Positions 1 to 9,386 of a DNA stretch of 64,000 bases are shown piece by piece. A program made the translations under genes and the position numbers. The notes beneath the pieces are model-generated. The model did no database searches. It saw nothing but the letters and a program-made list of their open reading frames with translations, and was not told the origin of the DNA. The stretch's first letter is position 1, and each line of letters begins with the position of its first letter. This DNA comes from Halothece sp. PCC 7418 (GTDB lineage: Bacteria; Cyanobacteriota; Cyanobacteriia; Cyanobacteriales; Rubidibacteraceae), in assembly GCF_000317635.1 (NCBI RefSeq), contig NC_019779.1, positions 1,240,001 through 1,304,000 of the forward strand. The letters are read 5' to 3'.

Positions 1-1
1 A

Positions 2-1315
2 GATCCAGAGCAAAACGCTCGTGTTGTTAAGCGATTGACGAAAAATGATGCTTTTGGACGGATGGCATTTTTTACGGGTGCGCCTCACGCCACGATCGCG
101 CTGACAAAAACGGACACTCGACTTTGGATCTTACCGAAAACGGCTTTTGATCAATTGCTCAAGACCTCCCCAACATTAGTGGAAGCGGTAAAACAGTTTC
201 TCAAAAGTCATGAAATTGCGTTTTATTTACAAAAGCGACAAGGAATCTCGCCCAAAAATGTGAAAGCATGGGTGAAGCGGGCGGTTGAAGAAATTGAAAC
301 TCGCAGTGCGCCACAGGAAGTCATTTCCGTTGAGCGTAAAGATCAAGAACTAGAGCATATCTTAACTCAAGTCCGACGAGTTCCGATTTTCCAAGATTTA
401 TCCCCAGAGGATACGCGAGCCATTGCAGGGCGTGTTTTTTGCAAACGACATCCCAAGGGTCACACCTTTTTTCATCAAGGTGAACTCGCTGATCGGATGT
501 ATATTATCGAAAGTGGAGAAGTGGCGTTAATTGACCGTACCAATCCACAGCGACAGCCTTTAACGTTGGGAGAACGGGATGCTTTTGGCAGTCTATCTTT
601 TTTAACGGGAACTTTCCACACGGCGACCGCGATCGCGAATACCGAAACCACAGTTTGGGTCTTGCGAGAACAGGATTTTAATCAACTGTTACAAAAATCA
701 CCGCTTCTGGAAAGGGCGGTTAAACACTTTTTACAAGAAGGAGAAGTATTTCACTATCTGCAAGAACGACAAAATTTTGATTTGGATCAAGCTGCGCGTT
801 GGACTCGAAAAGTGATTAAAATCATGGATGCGGGTCAATTCATTCCTTCTGCTGCGGAGATGAGAGATGCAATTCAAGAACACCGTAGCGCACCTCTGGC
901 GATTTGGTTGGGGTTAATGCTGGATGACATTCCAGAATCATTAGTCATCGGTTCGAGTTTAGTCCACTCTCAGGTTAGTTTTTCCTTGATGGCTGGCTTA
1001 TTTCTCTCTAACTATCCCGAAGCCCTTTCCAGTTCCGTGGGAATGATGCAACAAGGCTTCCCCTTTCGGCGAGTAATGATGATGTGGAGTTCTTTAACTG
1101 TGGTGACAGCAGTGGGGGCTGCACTGGGAAGTCTCTTTTTTGCAAGTGTATCGCCCTTTCTCTTTTTTTTCGTGGAAGGATTAGCAGCTGGTTGTGTACT
1201 CACAATGGTTGTGGAAACGATGTTACCCGAAGCCTATCTGAAAGGGGGATCAATTATTGGATTTTCCACTTTAATCGGGTTTCTAGCTGCTTTATTTTTT
1301 AAAACGTTCGAGTAG
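2..1315 (+). CDS. cyclic-nucleotide-binding domain protein with C-terminal ZIP-like membrane region (5' partial)
   Basis: The reading frame is open to the left window edge, so the start lies upstream; 437 residues are visible. The first ~60 residues are the end of one cNMP-binding (Crp-like) domain (NDAFGRMAFFTG). A second, complete one spans roughly residues 130-250 (GEVALIDR, DAFGSLSFLTG). The last ~150 residues are hydrophobic, with motifs resembling ZIP transporter helices IV and V (LDDIPES, SNYPEALSSS) and a glutamate-bearing helix (MVVETMLPEA). Inference: a membrane protein whose ion-transport-like domain is controlled by nucleotide binding or by cytoplasmic oligomerisation. It abuts the convergent DUF2358 gene without a gap. 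Domain calls are fairly safe; the transported ion and the ligand are unknown. Confidence 0.75.
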   Translation, partial: DPEQNARVVKRLTKNDAFGRMAFFTGAPHATIALTKTDTRLWILPKTAFDQLLKTSPTLVEAVKQFLKSHEIAFYLQKRQGISPKNVKAWVKRAVEEIETRSAPQEVISVERKDQELEHILTQVRRVPIFQDLSPEDTRAIAGRVFCKRHPKGHTFFHQGELADRMYIIESGEVALIDRTNPQRQPLTLGERDAFGSLSFLTGTFHTATAIANTETTVWVLREQDFNQLLQKSPLLERAVKHFLQEGEVFHYLQERQNFDLDQAARWTRKVIKIMDAGQFIPSAAEMRDAIQEHRSAPLAIWLGLMLDDIPESLVIGSSLVHSQVSFSLMAGLFLSNYPEALSSSVGMMQQGFPFRRVMMMWSSLTVVTAVGAALGSLFFASVSPFLFFFVEGLAAGCVLTMVVETMLPEAYLKGGSIIGFSTLIGFLAALFFKTFE

Positions 1316-1759
1316 TTAAGTTTGATAGGATTGCGGAAGAAATTGTTTAAGAATTGTTTTTGGTGCGCGATCCCAATTGTCTCGATGATGATAAATTAAT
1401 CCGTCTTCATTTAGTTTATAAGTGGAATCACCATTAAAAAAAATATTTGCTTGCCAAGGAACGCGCAATTTTCCTCTAACTGTCCACCAAACTTTAATCA
1501 CGTTATTTTCGGTTTGTTGGATATCATGAACATCAAAATAAATCTCGGTGAAGAATAAACGGGCGTGAAAGCGGAGTGTCCAGAAAATAATCCGATAATT
1601 GAGTTTGCCCTGAAACAGATTAACAGGGTCTTTGAAAAAGATATTTGAACTATAAATTTGATAAGAAATATCTTTTTTGAATAAGGTGGGGAGATCTTGC
1701 CAGAGTTGCGCGATCGCGCTTTCTACTTTAGTTTGATAATCGGATTGAGTTAAAGACAT
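1316..1759 (-). CDS. DUF2358 family protein
   Basis: A small soluble protein of the cyanobacterial/plastid DUF2358 family, which has an NTF2-like fold and no established function. The family core is visible from LWQDLPTLFKKDISYQIY through FFKDPVNLFQGKLNYR to the C terminus. An upstream in-frame ATG at 1828 would add 23 residues (starting MNHEHPPTRITYL), but those are encoded by a dispersed repeat that also occurs in front of mutL. I therefore prefer the ATG at 1759 (MSLTQSDYQTK), where family similarity begins. It converges on the preceding gene. Confidence 0.75.
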   Translation of the reverse strand: MSLTQSDYQTKVESAIAQLWQDLPTLFKKDISYQIYSSNIFFKDPVNLFQGKLNYRIIFWTLRFHARLFFTEIYFDVHDIQQTENNVIKVWWTVRGKLRVPWQANIFFNGDSTYKLNEDGLIYHHRDNWDRAPKTILKQFLPQSYQT

Positions 1760-1788
1760 CTCGTTTGTTATAGCGTTTCCTAGTTGGT

Positions 1789-1927
1789 TGAGGTACGTAA
1801 TGCGAGTCGGTGGATGTTCATGGTTCATGGTTCATGGTTCGTGGTTCATTGATTAACAACCAACAAATAACAAAGAACGAAGAACAAAGAACAAAGAACA
1901 AAGAACCAAAATTTAGAATGTACCTCA
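1789..1927. repeat. dispersed MITE-like repeat, copy A (TGAGGTAC termini)
   Basis: This 139-bp block begins with TGAGGTAC and ends with GTACCTCA. Its reverse complement closely matches 17716-17847. The interior contains tandem GAAC/CAAAG-rich short repeats (such as GAACAAAGAACAAAGAAC) and the conserved stretch GAGTCGGTGGATGTTC. Copy number of the internal short repeats differs between the copies. It fills the gap between the DUF2358 gene and the iron permease gene and overlaps the longer possible DUF2358 start. Confidence 0.7.
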
Positions 1928-2028
1928 TGAGATTGGGAAGTGCTATATTCATTATTTGTTCTTGGCTCATCATCTAAACGAGGGACCCTTGCTAAACTAG
2001 CAATGAACCGCAATTCTATTCTAAACCC

Positions 2029-3699
2029 GTGTTATCTGTTATTTCCCAAACTAGCCAACAAGTTCGTCAAACTTTGTTCAATTCTTGGACAGTGGGTGTC
2101 TTACTGGTTGCACTCCTCATCGCTACCCCAATTCTATTCATTGTTGCGAGTGTTTTTGCAGACACAGGAGACATTTGGCAACATTTAGCAACCACAGTGC
2201 TTCCAGAATATCTCCAAAACTCTTTGACCCTGATGATTGGGGTGGGCGTTGGCGTGGCGATCATTGGCGTGGGGACGGCGTGGTTGGTGACGATGTGTCG
2301 CTTTCCTGGCAGTCGGATTCTAGAATGGGTGTTGTTACTTCCTCTTGCTGCCCCTGCTTATCTCTTAGCTTACACTTATACTCACCTTCTGGACTTTTTT
2401 GGTCCAGTTCAAACTGCGCTGCGATCTGTTTTTGGTTGGGTTAGTGTGAATGATTACTGGTTTCCTGAAATCCGCAATATTTACGGCGCGATCGCGATGC
2501 TGATTTTGGTCTTATACCCTTATGTTTATCTGCTGGTGCGGGTGGCGTTTTTAGAACAAGCAACAGGAATGTTAGAAGCCAGCCGTTGTTTGGGGTGTAA
2601 TCCGTGGCGGAGTTTCTTTACGGTTGCGCTTCCTTTAGCGCGTCCCGCGATCGCCTCGGGAGTCGCATTAGTTTTGATGGAAACCCTAGGAGATTTTGGA
2701 ACCGTTCAATATTTTGGCGTAACCACTTTTACCACAGGAATCTATCGCACTTGGTTTGGAATGGGTGAACGTCTCGCAGCAGCACAACTTGCAGCGGTAT
2801 TGATGCTATTTATTGCGGTTTTAATTTTATTAGAACGGTTATCTCGTAGCCAAGCCCGCTATTACCAAGCGGGAGGAAGTTTTCAAGCCCCACCGAAACA
2901 TCAACTCTCTGGATTTCGGGCTTTATTTGCAATGATCGCTTGTGTTCTTCCTGTTCTATTCGGATTTATCGTCCCTGCCGTTTATTTGGTCTATTTAACG
3001 GTTGCCAATCGAGACTATACCCTCAATCAAAGTTTCTGGGATATTGCCCAAAATAGCCTGATTTTAGCGGTCATTAGTGCCATTTTAGCCAGCGCGATCG
3101 CGCTGTTTTTAGCCTATGGACAACGCCAAGGAAAGTCCTGGTTACTTAACCTTGGAGTCCGCATTTCTGCAATGGGGTACGCCATCCCCGGAACCGTTAT
3201 TGCAGTGGGAATTTTAATTCCAGTTACCCGTTTAGATAAAGCGATTGATAACTGGATGCGAGCAACATTTGATGTTTCTCCAGGCTTACTCCTTAGTGGA
3301 ACAATTACTGCTTTAATTTTTGCTTATTTAGTGCGATTTCTTGCCGTTTCTTTTAATGCGGTAGAATCCAGTTTAGAGAAAATCAAACCCAGTTTAGACG
3401 AAGCCTCTAGAAGTTTAGGACATAGTGTTAGCAGCACCCTCATGCGGGTTCATACGCCGTTAATGTCGGGCGGAATTTTAACAGCAGTAATGTTAGTTTT
3501 TGTGGATGTCATGAAAGAACTTCCTGCAACGCTTTTGATTCGTCCTTTTAATTTTGATACCCTCGCTGTTCAAGTGTATCAATATGCGTCTGATGAACGA
3601 TTAATTGAAGCAGCAGCACCTGCTTTGACCATTATTTTAGTGGGAATTATTCCAGTAATTTTCTTAAGTTTTAAGATTGCTCAATCTCGGAATGGTTAA
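2029..3699 (+). CDS. futB: iron(III) ABC transporter permease, FutB/FbpB type
   Basis: An inner-membrane permease of 556 residues with about twelve hydrophobic segments in two homologous halves, as in ferric-iron permeases (FbpB/SfuB/FutB). Each half carries the permease EAA loop that docks the ATPase: EASRCLGCNPWRSFFTVALP in the first and DEASRSLGHSVSSTLMRVH in the second. It would import Fe3+ delivered by a FutA-type binding protein, powered by FutC; neither is in the window. The start used is GTG at 2029, directly followed by the first hydrophobic segment; no in-frame ATG precedes it. The symbol is by homology to the cyanobacterial Fut system. Confidence 0.85.
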   Translation: MLSVISQTSQQVRQTLFNSWTVGVLLVALLIATPILFIVASVFADTGDIWQHLATTVLPEYLQNSLTLMIGVGVGVAIIGVGTAWLVTMCRFPGSRILEWVLLLPLAAPAYLLAYTYTHLLDFFGPVQTALRSVFGWVSVNDYWFPEIRNIYGAIAMLILVLYPYVYLLVRVAFLEQATGMLEASRCLGCNPWRSFFTVALPLARPAIASGVALVLMETLGDFGTVQYFGVTTFTTGIYRTWFGMGERLAAAQLAAVLMLFIAVLILLERLSRSQARYYQAGGSFQAPPKHQLSGFRALFAMIACVLPVLFGFIVPAVYLVYLTVANRDYTLNQSFWDIAQNSLILAVISAILASAIALFLAYGQRQGKSWLLNLGVRISAMGYAIPGTVIAVGILIPVTRLDKAIDNWMRATFDVSPGLLLSGTITALIFAYLVRFLAVSFNAVESSLEKIKPSLDEASRSLGHSVSSTLMRVHTPLMSGGILTAVMLVFVDVMKELPATLLIRPFNFDTLAVQVYQYASDERLIEAAAPALTIILVGIIPVIFLSFKIAQSRNG

Positions 3700-3792
3700 T
3701 GAGATATCACTCTCCAATTTTCATCCTCTCTCTATTATAAATATTGCATGATTCCCCCCGCAGAGGACAGGGGGAAATTTGAAGGATGTAAA

Positions 3793-4329
3793 TTAATTAG
3801 AAATATAGCCGAGTTCTTCCAGTTTTCCTAATACTTTGCCGACACTTTCTTCTAAAGATTCTAAATCAGTGCGACATTCGACTTCTGGATTGGTTGGCGG
3901 TTCGTAAGGATCATCAATTCCTGTGAATTTTTCAATTTCTCCTGCTCGCGCTTTTTTGTATAATCCTTTGACATCTCTTTCTTCGCAAACATTTAAAGGC
4001 GCGTTGACAAAAACTTCCAGAAAATCTCCAATTTGTTCGCGGACTTCTTCTCTGACTTCCCGATAAGGAGAAATGGCGGACACCAAAACAATTACACCAT
4101 TACGGGTCAGCAGATGAGAGACAAAGCCAATGCGACGGATATTGGTATCACGGTCTTCTTTACTGAAGCCTAAACCTTTGGTGAGGTTTTGACGGACAAT
4201 ATCCCCATCTAAGACTTCTAGTTTTTCACAATTGCGCGATCGTAACTCTTGTTCTAGAGCTTTTGTAATTGTTGTTTTTCCCGCACCACTTAAACCAGTT
4301 AACCAAATGGTTACACCACGATGTTTCAT
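3793..4329 (-). CDS. cysC: adenylylsulfate kinase
   Basis: CysC phosphorylates adenosine 5'-phosphosulfate to PAPS in the cytoplasm, the second activation step of sulfate assimilation. The 178-residue protein has the P-loop GLSGAGKTT near residues 12-20, then [28 protein letters not shown] and the conserved [21 protein letters not shown] segment. Length is normal for a single-domain APS kinase. It converges with the permease gene across a ~90-bp gap in which I see no gene and no obvious terminator. Confidence 0.95.
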   Translation of the reverse strand: MKHRGVTIWLTGLSGAGKTTITKALEQELRSRNCEKLEVLDGDIVRQNLTKGLGFSKEDRDTNIRRIGFVSHLLTRNGVIVLVSAISPYREVREEVREQIGDFLEVFVNAPLNVCEERDVKGLYKKARAGEIEKFTGIDDPYEPPTNPEVECRTDLESLEESVGKVLGKLEELGYISN

Positions 4330-4507
4330 GAAGAACTTTCCTAATTGATTTACTAAAGACTCAATCTGCCATCATACTTGACCACAGGGAACTTACGTTA
4401 GTCTCAACAAAAACTTTTTTCTGGTCACTGGTTACGGATCAACTTGTGCGATTCAGAGAACTATCTCCTAAACTAGGATTGTTGAAATAGATTCTTATTA
4501 AGGTCTA

Positions 4508-5509
4508 ATGAGTTTTGAAAATGGAAATCACGGTCAGCCCCTCTGGAAACGTCGCCAACTGCTTAAATGGGGAGCAGCAGGAGTCGGGCTTTTGGGAACA
4601 AGTCTCCTGTTCAACCCAGCAGCCCAAAGTAGAAGTAAACCCATTATTCCCCCTCCCCCCGAAGATACTCCTTTACGGGGGAATGGCGTGAACCCCTTTA
4701 CTTTCCTGCGGGAATTTGATTACGGAACAGTTAAACAAGAAAATGGGCGCACAGTACGCGAATTTTATCTAGAAGCCACTTCAGGAATTATTGAACTCAA
4801 TACGGTTGTTTCCTTTCGGACTTGGGTTTATAACGATCGCGTTCCAGGTCCGACCTTAAGAGCCAAAAGTGGCGATCGCGTGCGTGTCATTTTCAACAAT
4901 CAAGCAGGACGCTTTCACACAGTTCACTTTCACGGGATACACCCCGCCTCAGAAGATGGGGTTCGCTCGGTACGCCACGATGAACAAGTGGTATATGAAT
5001 TTGACGCTCAACCCTACGGCGTTCATTTGTACCATTGTCACGTTGAACCCGTCACCCGTCATATTGGGAAAGGACTTTACGGAATGTTTATCATTGATCC
5101 ACCTGAACCTCGTCCCCAAGCGGATGAAATGGTTTTAATTATGGGGGCTTATGACACCAATGAAGACGAAGAAAATGAATTTTATGCCTTTAATGGGATT
5201 CCAAACTATTACGATGACTATCCTATTCCCATCCAAAAAGATCAACTGATTCGGGTATATCTCCTAAATATGATGGAATTTGCTTCTGCTGCAACCTTTC
5301 ATCTTCATGCCAATATGTTCAAAGTATATCGCACAGGTTCGACGTTAACCCCTCATGAAATCACCGATGCTGTCACCATGGGTCCCTCGGAACGGCACAT
5401 TCTAGAATTTTCTTATCAGTATTCTGGAAAATATATGTTTCACCCCCATCAAGACTGGATCGCAGAACGAGGCTGTATGGGGTATTTCCGAGTTGTTGAA
5501 AACGTTTAA
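4508..5509 (+). CDS. Tat-exported two-domain multicopper oxidase (cupredoxin family)
   Basis: A 333-residue periplasmic copper oxidase. The N terminus has a twin-arginine-like signal (KRRQLLKWGAAGVGLLGTS). Domain 1 carries HTVHFHG and the type 1 copper set YHCHVEPVTRH...GM. Domain 2 carries FHLHANMF and FHPHQDW, where the Cys of a type 1 site is absent. One type 1 site in domain 1 plus inter-domain His pairs is the layout of two-domain multicopper oxidases and copper nitrite reductases. The substrate cannot be told from sequence; laccase-like or ferroxidase-like activity is possible. It converges with the downstream Glu-rich secreted protein. Confidence 0.75.
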   Translation: MSFENGNHGQPLWKRRQLLKWGAAGVGLLGTSLLFNPAAQSRSKPIIPPPPEDTPLRGNGVNPFTFLREFDYGTVKQENGRTVREFYLEATSGIIELNTVVSFRTWVYNDRVPGPTLRAKSGDRVRVIFNNQAGRFHTVHFHGIHPASEDGVRSVRHDEQVVYEFDAQPYGVHLYHCHVEPVTRHIGKGLYGMFIIDPPEPRPQADEMVLIMGAYDTNEDEENEFYAFNGIPNYYDDYPIPIQKDQLIRVYLLNMMEFASAATFHLHANMFKVYRTGSTLTPHEITDAVTMGPSERHILEFSYQYSGKYMFHPHQDWIAERGCMGYFRVVENV

Positions 5510-5581
5510 TCAAGTCGGTTGGATCTTTATTGAACTGCGTTCGATCCAACCGAAAATCATTTAACTATGGCGTTTCTTAGT

Positions 5582-6691
5582 CTATTGAGTCATCTCCTCA
5601 ATTTCTTCTGCCATTTCCATCACTTCCTCTGCACTAAACACAGGTTGGGAAGGAGGCATAATCGTCGGCCAAGCAGCAGAAATCTGTCCGACCATCATAG
5701 ATAATTGAGCATAGGCTTCTGGATTCGTTTGCACTGCTTCCTGAGCGTTGTTATAGAGTAAGTCTCGCGCTGTCGCAACAAAGCCTCTGCCATCTTGATA
5801 CTCTGGAATATCAGTAAAGGTATTCCCTTGTAAGGCAATTTCATATTCTGCAGCAGCCGTTGAAATTAGCGTTGAAATTACTTCTCCTAAAAATTCTGCT
5901 GACTGACGCTCACTAAGGGGGACAACATTTTCCGAAGCAGTGAGAACTCCCATTGCTTCCTCGTAAGCCTTTTTTATTTCTCTTTCCGAAGCACCACTTG
6001 CAGCCAGTTCACTTAAGTTAGTCAAAGCAGCATCAACGGGGCGATACAGTCCCTTTTCTTCCAAACTAGGGGCAAGAGAGGTTAAAATTTCTTTTGCAGG
6101 GTGTTCAAGGTGAGTTTGAGCCATTTGATCTTCACCACGCATATATAAATCGAGTCCAGCAATGAGATGACCTTTCATGAGGCGAATATTCGTCATATAG
6201 TCGGCATTACTACTGACTTCACCGCCTTCACCGCCTTCAGAGCCTTCACCGCCTTCAGCACCTTCACCGCCTTCAGAGCCTTCACCACCTTCAGCACCTT
6301 CACCGCCTTCAGAGCCTTCACCACCTTCAGCACCTTCACCGCCTTCAGAGCCTTCACCGCCTTCAGAGCCTTCACCGCCTTCAGAGCCTTCACCGCCATA
6401 GGGATCATAAGGAGTAAAGCCTTCACCGCCTTCAGAGCCTTCACCGCCTTCAGAGCCTTCACCACCCTCAGAGCCTTCACCACCTTCAGAGCCTTCACCA
6501 CCATAGGGATCATAAGGAGTAAAGCCTTCACCGCCTTCACTACTTTCACCACCCTGAGCAATGAAATACGACATTTCTTCGCTTGTAGAAGAAGTTACCG
6601 CTTCTGTTGCTTGAGCGGGAGAAGTAACAGCACAAGTTCCAGCTAAAACATAAGCGCCAACACCAACCCAAAGTTTGATTTTTTGATTCAT
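5582..6691 (-). CDS. secreted Glu/Gly/Ser repeat protein with C-terminal helical domain
   Basis: A 369-residue protein with a clear signal peptide (hydrophobic GAYVLAGTCAVTSPAQA, likely cleaved after AQA). Residues ~48-160 are a perfect or near-perfect hexapeptide array of GGEGSE/GGEGAE type, interrupted by two copies of FTPYDPYGGEG. The remaining ~200 residues are a predicted helical domain (MKGHLIAGLDLYMRGEDQMA...), ending in an acidic tail. I do not recognise its function. The strongly acidic, flexible array could bind cations or act as a spacer in the periplasm or on the cell surface. A GGAGATAA-type ribosome site precedes the ATG. The array is a likely site of length variation by slippage. 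Confidence 0.7.
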   Translation of the reverse strand: MNQKIKLWVGVGAYVLAGTCAVTSPAQATEAVTSSTSEEMSYFIAQGGESSEGGEGFTPYDPYGGEGSEGGEGSEGGEGSEGGEGSEGGEGFTPYDPYGGEGSEGGEGSEGGEGSEGGEGAEGGEGSEGGEGAEGGEGSEGGEGAEGGEGSEGGEGGEVSSNADYMTNIRLMKGHLIAGLDLYMRGEDQMAQTHLEHPAKEILTSLAPSLEEKGLYRPVDAALTNLSELAASGASEREIKKAYEEAMGVLTASENVVPLSERQSAEFLGEVISTLISTAAAEYEIALQGNTFTDIPEYQDGRGFVATARDLLYNNAQEAVQTNPEAYAQLSMMVGQISAAWPTIMPPSQPVFSAEEVMEMAEEIEEMTQ

Positions 6692-6831
6692 CTATTATCT
6701 CCTTAATAAGAAAACTTTTCAAAAACAAAAGTGCTGACAAATTATGGCATTTAAATTTCAGTTTTGCAAATTTATTGCATATCTCTTGCAAAGAAACAAG
6801 ACCCTGTAGCCAAAACAACTAAAATCAAGTT

Positions 6832-7365
6832 ATGACTTCATTAACAATTCTCGGACTTGATCCAGGACTTGCCACACTAGGCTTTGGTTGTGTCAGTGCT
6901 GCTAAAGTCCAAAAAACACCTGTCAATGGAAGCAAGAAACTGAAAGACTATCAATCGAGTGTTGATCAGCCAGTACAACTTATTGAATTTGGTGTTATCG
7001 AAACTCCTGCTCAACAAGCTGTAGAACAACGATTAGCAACGATTTACGACGACTTACATTGCGTTATTGCTGAATTTACTCCCGATTTAGTTGCGATCGA
7101 AAAACTCTTTTTTTATCGGATGGCAAACACAATTGCCGTTGCTCAAGCCAGAGGAGTGATTCTATTAACTTTAGGACAGAATCAATTACCTTATGTGGAA
7201 TTTAGTCCCCCTGAAATTAAACAAACCCTCACAGGTTACGGGAAAGCAGATAAACAAGAGGTACAAACAGCGATCGCGCGGGAACTTAATCTTGATTCAA
7301 TTCCCAAACCCGATGATGCAGCAGATGCGTTAGCGGTTGCGCTTACTGCTTGGTATCATCAGTAG
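6832..7365 (+). CDS. ruvC: Holliday junction resolvase RuvC
   Basis: RuvC cleaves Holliday junctions in the RuvABC recombination-repair pathway. The 177-residue protein starts [14 protein letters not shown] with the first catalytic Asp, has [20 protein letters not shown] with the catalytic Glu, and ends with the acidic pair in [13 protein letters not shown]. An unusual ~25-residue insertion follows strand 1 (around [19 protein letters not shown]) compared with the usual compact protein. The 3' end overlaps the convergent pyrophosphohydrolase gene by 23 bp. Confidence 0.95.
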   Translation: MTSLTILGLDPGLATLGFGCVSAAKVQKTPVNGSKKLKDYQSSVDQPVQLIEFGVIETPAQQAVEQRLATIYDDLHCVIAEFTPDLVAIEKLFFYRMANTIAVAQARGVILLTLGQNQLPYVEFSPPEIKQTLTGYGKADKQEVQTAIARELNLDSIPKPDDAADALAVALTAWYHQ

Positions 7366-7687
7366 CCGTCAAAGTTGAGATGAGTTGAATTTTTTCTTGA
7401 AACCCTCCGCGTTCTTCTCGCCGTTTTTTTTGCTGAGCAAGAATCGTTTCTTTGTCAAGTTCTGCGGTAATAATTAGAGTGTCAATCACTTCGTATAAAT
7501 CAGCGAGTTCTTTAACCAGTTCTTCTGGAGAGGCTGTTGTTACTTCTTCGGCTTCTTCAATCAATTTTTGACGCAACGCTTGTTGATAATCTTCATCTGA
7601 CAAGATCGTGGTTTCGCACTGATTTCCTGAATTTTTAATAATTTCAGGAACGCGATCGCGCACTAATTTATAATAATATTTTTTCAT
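7343..7687 (-). CDS. MazG-like nucleoside triphosphate pyrophosphohydrolase family protein
   Basis: A protein of about 114 residues beginning [15 protein letters not shown], the signature of the small all-alpha NTP pyrophosphohydrolase family related to MazG/PRA-PH. The metal-binding acidic residues are in KLIEEAEEV and [12 protein letters not shown]. It probably hydrolyses a non-canonical or modified NTP; the substrate is unknown. The chosen ATG at 7687 overlaps the stop of the upstream Cys-rich gene by one base (TGATG), which implies translational coupling; a TTG one codon earlier is also possible. Confidence 0.75.
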   Translation of the reverse strand: MKKYYYKLVRDRVPEIIKNSGNQCETTILSDEDYQQALRQKLIEEAEEVTTASPEELVKELADLYEVIDTLIITAELDKETILAQQKKRREERGGFQEKIQLISTLTATDDTKQ

Positions 7688-7875
7688 CAACTTTCGCAGT
7701 CACTCTCAATTTCAACATCTAACGTTTCTTCATCAACAGTAATATAAAGAACATTCGGATTACAACAAACTTGACAATCTTCAACATAACTTTGTTGGTT
7801 ACCTGCGCTAACATCAATAAAAGTAGAATTGGTTTCACCACAAAAAGCACAGATAAATTCGGCAGTATTTTCCAT
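7687..7875 (-). CDS. CPXCG-motif cysteine-rich small protein
   Basis: A 62-residue acidic protein with two Cys pairs, CAFCG near the N terminus and CQVCC in the middle, as in the Cys-rich CPXCG family of putative zinc-binding proteins. It has the family's YVEDCQVCC and VDEETLDVEIE segments. The function is not known. It is the first gene of a two-gene unit with the pyrophosphohydrolase, overlapping it at the stop codon. Confidence 0.75.
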   Translation of the reverse strand: MENTAEFICAFCGETNSTFIDVSAGNQQSYVEDCQVCCNPNVLYITVDEETLDVEIESDCES

Positions 7876-8094
7876 GATAGATTTTTGATCTGATTTGAGA
7901 TAGATTATGAGAAAGACGACACTGACAGAAAGTCAGTTCCAACTCTATCTTTTGAGAGAAATCTGATGAGAAGTGAATGGGTTTAAGCCCTTGACCGAAC
8001 AACCCAATACGGCTTTTACACCAAAGTTCTCATTCGTTCTTCTTAACATTTTGTTACGCTATAAGTAATTGCATGAGCAAGCAAGGAATCAACA

Positions 8095-9216
8095 ATGAAT
8101 AATAATATCCGTGTCGGTAATCTATTTGGAATTCCCTTTTATGTCAACCCTTCTTGGTTTCTAGTGCTCACCCTAGTGACTTGGGTTTATGGTAGCCAGT
8201 TACAAAATTTCCCGCAACTGGTGGGGATTGCACCTTGGCTGCTGGGACTAGTTGCTGCACTGCTACTGTTTTCTTCCGTTTTAGCCCATGAGTTAGGACA
8301 TAGCTTTGTGGCGATTCAACAAGGAATTAACGTCAATTCCATTACCCTATTTATCTTCGGTGGTTTAGCGAGTTTAGAAGAAGAATCAAAAAGTCCAGGG
8401 GATGCTTTTCTGGTCGCGATCGCGGGACCCGTTGTTAGTTTAATCCTATTTGGAGTTTTCACGTTTGTTAACGTCTCTTTCCCTTTATCAGAACCGCTAA
8501 CTGCAGTCATCGGCTTACTGGCTACAGTTAACCTCATTCTTGCCATCTTTAACATGATTCCGGGCTTACCTCTTGATGGTGGGAATGTCTTAAAATCCAT
8601 CGTTTGGAAGATCACTGGCAATCAATATCGTGGTATTTTTATCGCCAGCATTGTCGGTCAATTTATCGGTTGGATTGCGATTGTCCTCGGGGTCTTTTCT
8701 GTTTTTGGAATTACAGAATTTGGCAGCTTATGGACAGCATTAATTGGCTTTTTCTTACTCCAAAATGCTGGAAGTTCTGCTCAATCAGCAACCCTTCAAG
8801 ATAAGCTCAGTCGCTTCACCGCAGAAGAAGCAGTTAGTAAAAACAGTCCCGTTGTTGCTGCCGATTTCACCTTACGGGAATTCGTCAATGAATATGTCAT
8901 CGGAAAAGGGGAATGGAATAAATTTCTGGTGACCGATGAAGAAGGAAAACTGATTGGTCAACTGAATGTTGATGACTTAAAAACTATTCCCACTTCCGAA
9001 TGGAATCAGCAAACAGTTCGAGAGTTAACCAAACCCCAAGAAGTCAACTCAGTTAAACCAAAACAATCCTTACTCGAAGTTGTGATGATGTTTGAAAAAA
9101 ACAAGCAAAGTGAAGTTGCTGTCATTGGAGAAAATGGCGTTGTCTTCGGGTTAATTGAAAAATCTGGAATTGCTAGTTTTCTTGAAGAACATCAAGAAGA
9201 TCTAAAAGCTGCTTAA
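8095..9216 (+). CDS. site-2 protease (M50) family metalloprotease with C-terminal CBS domains
   Basis: A 373-residue membrane protease. The zinc-binding helix HELGHS lies in a transmembrane segment near residues 65-70, and the third ligand motif is in GLPLDGGNVLKS. Six or so hydrophobic segments fill residues 15-225. Residues ~235-370 form a pair of CBS domains (FLVTDEEGKLIGQLNVDDL, VAVIGENGVVFGLIEKSG), which usually sense adenine nucleotides. Members perform regulated intramembrane proteolysis; the substrate here is not known. It is monocistronic as far as can be seen, with AAGGAATC ahead of the ATG. Confidence 0.9.
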   Translation: MNNNIRVGNLFGIPFYVNPSWFLVLTLVTWVYGSQLQNFPQLVGIAPWLLGLVAALLLFSSVLAHELGHSFVAIQQGINVNSITLFIFGGLASLEEESKSPGDAFLVAIAGPVVSLILFGVFTFVNVSFPLSEPLTAVIGLLATVNLILAIFNMIPGLPLDGGNVLKSIVWKITGNQYRGIFIASIVGQFIGWIAIVLGVFSVFGITEFGSLWTALIGFFLLQNAGSSAQSATLQDKLSRFTAEEAVSKNSPVVAADFTLREFVNEYVIGKGEWNKFLVTDEEGKLIGQLNVDDLKTIPTSEWNQQTVRELTKPQEVNSVKPKQSLLEVVMMFEKNKQSEVAVIGENGVVFGLIEKSGIASFLEEHQEDLKAA

Positions 9217-9386
9217 TTGAGGAAAGTGGGAGATCAGGTGAGGAGGTGAATCCTTAATTTTGCCTCTTCGCTATTCCTGATTAAAGGAGGATAAAACATC
9301 AAAAACCCGCAACCGTTAAGCCGACTAGGGAAAACCAGATGACCTAACAATTGCGAGTTCTAAAGTTTAATCAAATTGTCCAAAAA

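Noticed and set aside
6167-6646. Long open frames antisense and shifted to the Glu/Gly/Ser repeat gene
   Set aside because: They are a by-product of a stop-free 18-bp repeat; compositions (AFTAFR, VKALK) are monotonous and no ribosome site or family match exists.
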